From the NCBI GenBank assembly GCA_020205615.1, contig CM035163.1, positions 134,945,575 to 135,009,574 on the forward strand: 64,000 nt of DNA, given 5' to 3'. The position numbers were made by a program, and so were the translations under genes. This document shows positions 54,558 through 64,000 of this stretch, in pieces. The notes below the pieces were generated by a model. It was not told where the DNA came from and did not search any database. It saw only the letters and a list, made by a program, of their open reading frames with translations. Positions within the stretch are counted from its first letter, which is position 1. Every line of letters begins with the position of its first letter. The DNA is from Panax quinquefolius. Its lineage: Eukaryota; Streptophyta; Magnoliopsida; Apiales; Araliaceae.

Positions 54558-55940
54558 TGTAAGACCCTTTAATTTTATGAAATAAAAGTATTCAATTTTT
54601 CTATTCAAGAAATGGTTAAATTGATAAAAGTTAAAGTTAAGGGTGATATATGAATTTTTTCAAAATACACAAGTGGTTATAAAATATTCATTGTTGTTTG
54701 GAGAATATTCGTTTGGTCGTGGAATATTCTTTCCGTTTGGGAATATTCGTATGACTCGCACAAGCATTTCATTTAGGGCCCCATAATGTAATAACCGCCG
54801 GATGGAGAAAACGACAAATTTGAGTTTTTATAAATAATCTGCAGTAATCGCTATCAAGAAGTAACACCGTTGGAATACCCTATTGGTAAAGTAAAGTAAT
54901 ACTGGCGTTGTTGCACAAAAAGAACACCGGATTACAACATGATATTTTTCAATTATTGATTCTTACGTGAGAAGGCACTACTCAATAATTGTTACAAAGA
55001 ATTATCGCTCAATATTTTATTTTATTGATTCAATAATTGTTGTGTTGATATTTTATTATTGTTGTTCAATAATTATCAACGCATGATTTTTCCATTATCG
55101 ATCAATAATTCATATTATTTGAATAATATTATTAGATAACATTATTGGCAATGTCTAGAAAGTTCATCGAGGAGAGGTTTGGTCACCTAATTGCGCCGAA
55201 GAAGGAGAAATTCTTATTGAAAGCCCCTCTTCCTGAACTACCGGTTGTTATAAATGTGATTCTCGTAATATTGTTTGTGAATAATTAATTATTGATTCAT
55301 ATGATAAGAAAATATTTATTTGATGTGGATATAAATGATGGATTTATTTATGTGGTTATAAGTGAAGGAATTAATGATGAGGTGTTTTATCAAGATTTGT
55401 TGAAATGGAGAACAAAATATGGGATTTTCGTAAAAATTAGTTTATTACTTGATTTTGTAAAATCCATAACTCTTTGTGTATAATGAGTTAAGAGATGAGC
55501 GATATATCAAAAGAAAGCCCTAGAAGTAAGCTAATCAGTAGAAATTTGAATCACCCAAAATTCTTTGTAGATATTTCGTGGTGAAATTTTGAATGAAATC
55601 TGTCCAAGGACTAATAGTCCAAAAATCGTTGTTCTTCACTATATTATGTGAGTTATAAATTTTGATCCGACTAGTTGGATCGTTGTAATTTTTGGATATG
55701 TTATACATATATAAGTTGAGTATATGTCCACAAATTTTGAACCGTTAAAAATGAACGATGATTTGTTATGAATTTTAAGAGGTAAATCGATTCGGAAATT
55801 AGGTTTTGGTGGAAAATTCTAGAATTAAGTGGGCCCCACTCTTGGTTGTTGGGGAAGATGGCTGATTTTGGTGGGTGGAATAATAGTAGCAGTAAAGCCA
55901 TCGGTAGCAGTCAAGTCTCGCTTTACGGCTAACATTTTCC

Positions 55941-55948
55941 TATAAATA
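55941..55948 (+). promoter_or_regulatory. LTR TATA box (D LTR 1)
   Basis: TATAAATAGAGGGCTAAG, same position as in D LTR 2 (60572) and the B LTRs. Confidence 0.65.
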
Positions 55949-57224
55949 GAGGGCTAAGTTAGAATTGAAAATCACACCGTAAACATAAGTTTTCTCTTTT
56001 TCTCTCTAGATTATTGAGTGTATTTTGTGAGTATTTAGATACTTGGTGAGTTGATATTCATCGATGCAAGTTTCCTTCAAAATCATATCCGAGATATCCA
56101 AATCGGAAGTCTTTGCTTTTTGAGGTAAGGGATAGTAAGGGATGTTATTTTCTTCTCGATGATATTATTTCTTCAATATCATTATCTTTGAAATGTTGAT
56201 CCGAAGTTTTATCAAATTTGAACTTTTTCATGCTCGGGTTACTATTCATGAGTTACTATTCATGGGTTACTATTCACGAGTTACTATTCACGAAGTTACT
56301 ATTCACGATTACTATTCACGAGTACTATTCATGAAGCGTGAAGATGTTTTTTTTGTGGAATTTCTATCTTTTGGTGTCTGAGATTACTATTCACGATATC
56401 AAGACTTTATTCACGATATCAAGACTATTCACGAATCTAAGACTATTCACCTAAAAATGAAAATTTTTCTTTTCGACTAAAATATCTATTCGGATACTAG
56501 CTTTGATTGTATCCATGTTTTGATCATTCTTGAATTTTACACCACTATGATTATTTTGAGGTATTTTTGGATGTATAGATTGAGAGTTATGAATTTTATG
56601 AGAAAAGACTATTTTAAAAGTAATCGCTATAACTCCTTGCGGTTAACTCCAAAATTGATGAAATTTTTATTGAGAGTACATCTATATAATATCGAGTGTA
56701 CTCTGTGAATTTCGAATTTTTGGATAAAAGTACAATTTATGATAAATGTTTAAATATTCTATGGTTTTTGGCCATATGAAAAATAGTAAAAATGAATTTT
56801 TAAAATTTCTAGAAAAATATATTTCAATATGGGACTATTTTATACTAAATCCCGGAAAAGAAATATTTTTGGAACCGATTTGGTATTTTTCATGAAAATG
56901 TTCTAGTTATGAGTAAATGAATTAAATATGTTATGTGAAGTAAGAAAATTAGAAAATATGATTTTATGGTTTGAGAATCATATATGAGGTATATATCAGA
57001 TTTTTGATGAGGGTTTTGGTTATTGGTGATGAAATTTTATGAGTTTGGCATTTTATGATGATTAAATGCATTAATTAGTAAAGTGTAAACAATTTAATTA
57101 AATTGTTTATAAGTTTAAGAAATGATTAAAATATTATTATAATATTAATAATATTAGATTATGAGATTTCTAAGTGATTTATAACATTTGGATTAAGGTG
57201 TTATAAATATGGATATGACTTGTT

Positions 57225-57780
57225 GATGAATATCTTTAAGCTTTTAGAGTGCAAAGATGAATTATTGATGAATATCTTTGGCTTCAGAATGCAAAAGATG
57301 ACTGTTGTTGAATATCTTTAGCCCATGTAGTGCAAAGATGAATTATTGATGAATATCTTTGGCTTGTAATGCAAAGATGACTTGTTGTTGAATATCTTTA
57401 AATTGCAGTAGTGCAAAGATGAATTATTGATGAATATCTTTGGCTCGTAATGCAAAGATGACTGTTTGTTGAATATCTTTAGCAGTAGTAGTGCAAGATG
57501 AATTATTGATGAATATCTTTGGCTTGTAATGCAAAGATGACTTGTTGATGAATATCTTTGCTTTGTAGTGCAAAGATGAATTATCGATGAATATCTTTGG
57601 CTTAGAATGCAAAGATGACTTGTTGATGAATATCTTTAGCTTTGTAGTGCAAAGATGAATTATTGATGAATATCTTTGGCTCAGTAATGCAAAGATGACC
57701 ATTGTTGAATATCTTTAGCCTATAGTGTAAAGATGAATCTGTTGATGAATATCTTTGACCCGTGCAAGCAAAGATGAATT
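57225..57780. repeat. 39-bp minisatellite with dimeric order (D LTR 1)
   Basis: Two alternating 39-bp variants: one with ATCTTTGGCTTGTAATGCAA, one with ATCTTTAGCCTGTAGTGCAA. About 14 units. Each has an inverted repeat ATCTTTG / CAAAGAT. Confidence 0.92.
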
Positions 57781-58229
57781 TATTAGTATGATTATGAATG
57801 TGAACTGTGATTTGGTATAACCATGATATTTGATGTTTCGTAAAGACAGTGATGAAAATTATCTTCGCCCGGATGAGAAGAGGAATTTAGAATCACAATT
57901 ATGATTATGAGTTATTCATATAATTGTGGAAAGGAACTGCTGATTGATGTTACAGGGATAAAATATTGTTGGTGGACTTTTAACGTGGAGAAGACAATAG
58001 ACTTTATAGTCTATTCGACTCTTCTAATGGATTGCTCATTCACCGCAACTATGGTTGAAAAGTTTTATCATCTACCATATGTTCTAAATCTCCGATTTAT
58101 TCTTGATGAAGACTATTGATAATTTATTTATCTTTAGTCATAATATTCTTTATCGAGCTAGTTGTGCTCACCCTTTTGTTTCACAATTCCTTTCGTGTAA
58201 TAAAAGTGTATCCGGGTCGAAAGGGGATA

Positions 58230-58740
58230 TAGCAAGGAATAGAGTGGTGGTCTATAGATGTTGAGGGTGAGGTGAATTTAACTTGGAAGGGTGTTTTGTC
58301 ACTATCATACAAGATGTCTAATGACATACAACCTCGTGTTATCATAAGACATGGTTGTGTTCATCCACTTCTTGAGTATATTTACAAGCACTACCTATAT
58401 AATCTTGGTGTTTGTTTGGAGTATAATACCCAATTAGAGACAAAGTGGAGATAATGATATGTCAAGAGAAGACTCACCATCGGGAAGAATATGATAGTAA
58501 TCTTCTCGTTTTTCTTTGGGGTTTATTAGGTCAACCAAGGATAATTCTGTGGCCATATGATATCTACCATAACCTAAAAGCATGGCCTCCCATGTATGAA
58601 GGTTTCCTTGAGCACTTCCCAAAGATTCTAATTTAAAAAATGCTTTTGACTATACCTTTATGTAAGGTGTCATGGTGATGTGTTATCCAAGTTGGTGTCC
58701 GGAGTTACAGGTTGGTATATATTGGTATCCAAACTCACAA
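58230..58740 (+). other. coding-like segment of unknown origin in D LTR 1
   Basis: Absent from the B LTR at the matching place. Readings include VNLTWKGVLSLSYKM, VIIRHGCVHPLLEYIYKHYL and, after a frame change, SNLLVFLWGLLGQPRI then WPYDIYHNLKAWPPMYEGFL. The same segment is in D LTR 2 (about 62860-63340). I recognise no protein family. Confidence 0.45.
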
Positions 58741-58861
58741 AGATATGTGTTGTTGTATTTTGCACGACAATTGTTGTAATAAAGTTGTAGTTATTTCTGT
58801 ACCATGTATTTAACGACTCAGAATAGGTTGGATGAAATGGACCTATTTTGGGGTTGTTACA

Positions 58862-59193
58862 TTTGGTATCAGAGCTTAGGGATATGATCTCCGGCGGAGA
58901 TCGGGAATAGAACTAGGAGGGAGAGATGAGTAAATCCTTCGCTAGTGTGTCCTACCTAAGCTTATTTGTTGGTCGATCCATAATATCGAGATATTATGTG
59001 ATATGTTAATTTGCTCAATTAACCTTTGTTTTGAAGTCAGATTCTAGAATGATATTTGAAATACAGGAGATGAGCAATGGAGAAATCATGATGACAGGGG
59101 AGATAGAATCTGAAATGAAAACAAGGTATTCTCAACTCTTTGAAATACCAGGTACGTAAATTTCGGGGACGAAATTTCATAAGGAGGGGAGAT
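58862..59193 (+). mobile_element. Element D minimal internal region (332 bp)
   Basis: Order: primer site TGGTATCAGAGC (58864-58875), a leader matching B and C to about 59035, an abrupt join, the last pol codons (ESEMKTRYSQLFEI-like), and polypurine tract AAGGAGGGGAGAT. Gag and nearly all pol are deleted, so replication must rely on proteins from another element. Confidence 0.92.
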
Positions 59194-60571
59194 TGTAAGA
59201 CCCCGAATTTTATGAAATAAAAGTATTCAATTTTTCTATTCAGTAAATGGTTAAATTGATAAAAGTTAAAGTTAAGGGTGATATATGAATTTTTTTCAAA
59301 ATACACAAGTGGTTATAAAATATTCATTGTTGTTTGAATATTCGTTTGGTCGTGGAATATTCTTTCGTCGGGAGAATATTCGTATGCGGCCACCTTAGTC
59401 ATTTATGGGCCCCATAATGTAATAACCGCTTGATGGAGAAAACGACAAATTTGAGTTTTTATAAATAACTACAGAATCGTTATCAATTAACACCGTTGGA
59501 ATACCCTTTGGTAAAGTAAAGTAATACGCGTTGTTGCATGCGAAGACACCAGTATTAAGATAAAGATTTTTTCAATTATTGATTCTTACGTGAGAAGGCA
59601 CTACTCAATAATTGTTACAGTAATTACTGTTCAATATTTTATTTTATTGATTCAATAATTGCTGTGTTGATATTTTATTATTGTTGTTCAATAATTATCA
59701 CTGCACAGTATTTTCCATTATCAGATCAATAATTCATATTATTTGAATAATATTATTAGATAACATTATTGGCAATGTCTAGAAAGTTCTGTCAAGGAGA
59801 GGTTTGGTCACCTAATTGCGCTACCAAGATGGAGAAATTCTTATTGAAAGCCCCTCTTTCCCAGGAGCAGCTTGGTTGTATAAATGTGATTACATAATAT
59901 TGTTTGTGAATAATTAATTATTGATTCATATGATAAGAAAATATTTATTTGATGTGGATATAAATGATGGATTTATTTATGTGGTTATAAGTGAAGGAAT
60001 TAATGATGAGGTGTTTTATCAGTATTTGTTGAAATGGAGAACAAAATATGGGATTTTCAGAAAAATTAGTTTATTACTTGATTTTGTAAAATCCATAACT
60101 CTTTAATATATAATGAGTTAAGAGATGAGCGATATATCAAAAGAAAGCCCTAGAAGTAAGCTAATCAGAGAAATTTGAATCACCCAAAAATTCTTTGTAG
60201 ATATTTCGTGGTGAAATTTTGAATGAAATCGTCCAAGGACTAATAGTCCAAAAATCGTTGTTCTTCACTATATTAAGTGAGTTATAAATTTTGATCCGAC
60301 CGTTGGATCGTTGTAATTTTTGGATATATGTTATACATATATAAGTTGAGTATATGTCCACAAATTTTGAACCGTTAAAAATGAACGTATGATTTGTTAT
60401 GAATTTTAAGAGGTAACTGATTCTAAATTAGGTTTTGGTGGAAAATTCTAGAATTAAGTGGGCCCCACTCTTGGTTGTTGGGGAAGATGGCTGATTTTTG
60501 GTGGGTGGAATAGTAGCGGTAAAAGCCATCGTGTAGCTTGTCAAGTCTCGCCTTGGTGGCTAACATTTTCC

Positions 60572-60579
60572 TATAAATA
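60572..60579 (+). promoter_or_regulatory. LTR TATA box (D LTR 2)
   Basis: TATAAATAGAGGGCTAAG. Confidence 0.65.
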
Positions 60580-61839
60580 GAGGGCTAAGTTAGAATTGAA
60601 AATCACACCGTAAACATAAGTTTTCTCTTTTCTCTAGATTATTGAGTGTATTTTGTGAGTATTTAGATACTTGGTGAGTTGATATTCATCGCTGCAAGTT
60701 TCCTTCACGTCATATCAGATATCCAATCGTAAGTCTTTGCTCTTTTTGAGGTAAGGATAGTAAGGGATGTTATTTTCTTCTCGAGATGATATTATTTCTT
60801 CAATATCATTATCTTTGAAATGTTGATCTGAAGTTTTTATCAAATTTGGAACTTTTTCATGTCGGGTTACTATTCATGAGTTACTATTCATGGGTTACTA
60901 TTCACGAGTTACTATTCACGATTCTTATTCACGAATTCACGAGTACTATTCATGAAGCGTGAAGATGTTTTTTTTGTGGAATTTCTATCTTTTGGTGTTT
61001 GAGTTACTATTCACGATACTTAGACTATTCACGATATCTGACACTATTCACGAATACGGACTATTCAATCATTAAAAAAATGAAAATTTTTCTTTTCGAC
61101 TAAAATATCTATTCGGATACTAGCTTTGATTGTATCCATGTTTTGATCATTCTTGAATTTTACACCACTATGATTATTTTGAGGTATTTTTGGATGTATA
61201 GATTGAGAGTTATGAATTTTATGAGAAAAGACTATTTTAAAAGTAATCGCTTATAACTCCTTGCGGTTAACTCCAAAATTGATGAAATTTTTATTGAGAG
61301 TACATCTATATAATATCGATGTACTACTGTGAATTTTGAATTTTTGGATAAAAGTACAATTTATGATAAATGTTTAAATATTCTATGGTTTTGGCCATAT
61401 GAAAATAGTAAATGAATTTTTAAAATTTCGAGAAAAATATATATTCAATATGGGACTATTTTATGCTAAATCCCGTAAAAGAAATATTTTTGAACCTGAT
61501 TTGGTATTTTTCATGAAAATGTTCTAGTTATGAGTAAATGAATTAAATATGTTATGTGAAGTAAGAAAATTAGAAAATATGATTTTATGGTTTGAGAATC
61601 ATATATGAGGTATATGCATTTTGATGAGGGTTTTGGTTATTGGTGATGAAATTTTATGAGTTTGGCATTTTATGATGATTAAATGCATTAATTAGTAAAG
61701 TGTAAACAATTTAATTAAATTGTTTATAAGTTTAAGAAATGATTAAAATATTATTATAATATTAATAATATTAGATTATGAGATTTCTAAGTGATTTATA
61801 ACATTTGGATTAAGGTGTTATAAATATGGATATGACTTG

Positions 61840-62375
61840 TTGATGAATATCTTTGCTTTTGAAAAAGATGAATTATTGATGAATATCTTTGGCTTGTAAT
61901 GCAAAGATGACTGTTGTTGAATATCTTTAGCCTGTAGTGCAAAGATGAATTATTGATGAATATCTTTGGCTCGTAATGCAAAGATGACTTGTTGTTGAAT
62001 ATCTTTAGCCTGTAGTGCAAAGATGAATTATTGATGAATATCTTTGGCTCGTAATGCAAAGATGACCTGTTGTTGAATATCTTTAGCCTGTAGTGCAAAG
62101 ATGAATTATTGATGAATATCTTTGGCTTGTAATGCAAAGATGACTTGTTGATGAATATCTTTAGCCTGTAGTGCAAAGATGAATTATTGATGAATATCTT
62201 TGGCTTGTAATGCAAAGATGACTTGTTGATGAATATCTTTAGCCTGTAGTGCAAAGATGAATTATTGATGAATATCTTTGGCTCGTAATGCAAAGATGAC
62301 CTGTTGTTGAATATCTTTAGCCTATAGTGTAAAGATGAACTGTTGATGAATATCTTTGACCCGTGGTGCAAAGAT
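61840..62375. repeat. 39-bp minisatellite with dimeric order (D LTR 2)
   Basis: Same alternating variants as in LTR 1, about 14 units, more regular; 39 is a multiple of three, which leaves a 191-codon minus-strand open frame made of 13-residue repeats. Confidence 0.93.
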
Positions 62376-63462
62376 GAATTTATTAGTATGATTATGAACA
62401 GGAACTGTGATTTGGTATAACCATGATATTTGATGTTTCAGGTAAAGACAGGTGATGAAAATTATCTTCGTCCTGGATGAGAAGAGGAATTTAGAATCAC
62501 AATTATGATTATGAGTTATTCATATAATTGTGGAAAGGAACTGTTGATTGATGTTACAGGGATAAAATATTGTTGGTGGACTTTTAACGTGGAGAAGAAG
62601 ATGATAGACTTTATAGTCTATTCGACTCTTCTAATGGATTGCTCATTCCGCTAGTAACTATGGTTGAAAAGTTTTATCATCTACCATATGTTCTAAATCT
62701 ACGATTTATTCTTGATGAAGACTATTGATAATTTATTTATCTTTAGTCATAATATTCTTTATCGAGCTAGTTGGTTTCACCCTTTTGTTTCACAATTCCT
62801 TTCGGGTAATAAAAGTGTATCCGGGTCGAGCGGGGATAGCGAGGAATAGAGTGGTGGTCTATAGATGTTGAGGGTGAGTGAATTTAACTTGAAGGGTGTT
62901 TTGTCACTATCATACAAGATGTCTAATGACATACTGACCTCGTGTTATCATAAGACATGGTTGTGTTCATCCACTTGTCGAGTATATTTACAAGCACTAC
63001 CTATATAATCTTGGTGTTTGTTTGGAGTATAATACCCAATTAGAGACAAAGGAGATAATGATATGTCAAGAAAGACTCACCATTGGGAAGAATATGATAG
63101 TAATCTTCTCGTTTTTCTTTGGGGTTTATTAGGTCAACCAAGGATAATTACGTGGCCATATGATATCTACCATAACCTAAAAGCATGGCCTCCCATGTAT
63201 GAAGGTTTCCTTGAGCACTTCCCAAAGATTCTAATTTCTAAAAGGTTTTTGTTGTACCTTTATGTAAGGTGTCATGGTGATGTGTTATCCAAGTTGGTGT
63301 CCGAGTTACAGTTGGTATATATTGGTATCCAAACTCACAAAGATATATGTTTGTTGTATTTTGCACGACAATTGTTGTAATAAAGTTGTAGTTATTTCGT
63401 ACCATGTATTTAACGACTTCGTAATAGGTTGGATGAAATGGACCTATTTTGGGGTTGTTACA

Positions 63463-63790
63463 TTTGGTATCGAGCTTAGGATATGATCTCTGGCGGAGAT
63501 GGGGAATAGAACTAGGAGGGAGAGATGAGTAAATCCTTCGCTAGTGTGTCCTACCTAAGCTTATTTGTTGGTCGTCACCATAATATCGAGATATTATGTG
63601 ATATGTTAATTTGCTCAATTAACCTTTGTTTTGAAGTCAGTATTCTAGAATGATATTTGAAATACGGAGATGAGCAATGGAGAAATCATGATGATGGGGA
63701 GATAGAATCGAAATGAAAACAAGGTATTCTCAACTCTTTGAAATACTGTGCACGTAAATTTCGGGGACGAAATTTCATAAGGAGGGAGAT
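63463..63790 (+). mobile_element. Element D second internal region (328 bp)
   Basis: Same structure as 58862-59193. Primer site reads TGGTATCGAGC here. Confidence 0.92.
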
Positions 63791-64000
63791 TGTAAGACCG
63801 AATTTTATGAAATAAAAGTATTCAATTTTTCTATTCAAAGAAATGGTTAAATTGATAAAAGTTAAAGTTAAGGGTGATATATGAATTTTTTTCAAAATAC
63901 ACAAGTGGTTATAAAATATTCATTGTTGTTTGAGAATATTCGTTTGGTCGTGGAATATTCTTTACGTCTTGAATATTAAATGCGACGGTAAAGCAGCTCA
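63791..64000 (+). mobile_element. Element D LTR 3, cut by window end
   Basis: TGTAAGACCGAATTTTATG start; colinear with the first 210 bp of D LTR 1 and 2. Confidence 0.92.

Larger units (their letters stand above)
54558..58861 (+). mobile_element. Element D LTR 1 (4.3 kb)
   Basis: TGTAAGACCC to GGGGTTGTTACA, 4304 bp. The first part is homologous to the B LTR; it then adds about 0.7 kb related to 15640-17045, a 39-bp minisatellite (57225-57780) and an unfamiliar coding-like segment (58230-58740). Colinear with D LTR 2 at very high identity outside CG sites. Confidence 0.93.
59194..63462 (+). mobile_element. Element D LTR 2 (4.3 kb)
   Basis: TGTAAGACCCCGAATTTTAT to GGGGTTGTTACA, 4269 bp, colinear with LTR 1 throughout, including the 39-bp array and coding-like segment. 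Confidence 0.93.

Noticed and set aside
61796..62371. 191-codon minus-strand open frame
   Set aside because: Made entirely of 39-bp repeat translations (13-residue units).
32393..64000. Centromeric or telomeric satellite region
   Set aside because: No long uniform satellite monomer and no telomere repeat; the repeats are explained by LTRs, though pericentromeric location remains possible.

Overview
The window is a piece of a seed-plant nuclear genome, almost certainly a eudicot. Genes have GT-AG introns, the proteins match plant-specific families, microsatellites are (TA)n and (TC)n rich, and more than half of the sequence is LTR retrotransposon. No rRNA, tRNA or CRISPR locus was recognised, and nothing looks prokaryotic or organellar.

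Layout: 1-2480 is a decayed Ty1/copia element (gag fragment, primer site, LTR) on the minus strand. 3432-9611 (+) is a seven-exon gene of the plant-specific TIGR01589 family whose large introns carry a hAT-like element and a LINE remnant. 10738-11884 holds two MITE-like elements. 11891-20657 is a complete but coding-dead Ty3/gypsy element (A) with a perfect 5-bp target duplication. 21664-26649 (+) is a gene for mitochondrial ribosomal protein bS18, with an apparent 1-nt frameshift. 27666-31020 (-) is an intact class II alpha-tubulin gene, convergent with it.

From 32393 to the end everything is nested Ty3/gypsy LTR material of related families, probably Del/Tekay-type chromoviruses primed by initiator tRNA-Met. 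It includes a solo LTR (35686-38302, TSD TAACC) inside an oppositely oriented LTR; a 9.3-kb element B (41870-51133, TSD CTACA) inside the LTR of element C; a series of LTR heads each interrupted by the next; and a tandem array D (54558 to the window end) in which LTRs of about 4.3 kb alternate with internal regions of only about 0.33 kb that keep primer site, leader, the last pol codons and polypurine tract.

Most notable: (i) the D array, an extreme LTR-to-internal ratio, with sharing of one LTR by two internal regions seen again in element C; (ii) LTR-borne minisatellites (39 bp, 57 bp and a longer hairpin unit), two of them built around related short inverted repeats; (iii) differences between otherwise near-identical LTR copies that cluster at CG and CAG/CTG sites and include many small indels, which suggests methylation-dependent base-calling error or hypermutation; (iv) a coding-like segment of unknown origin inside the D LTRs.
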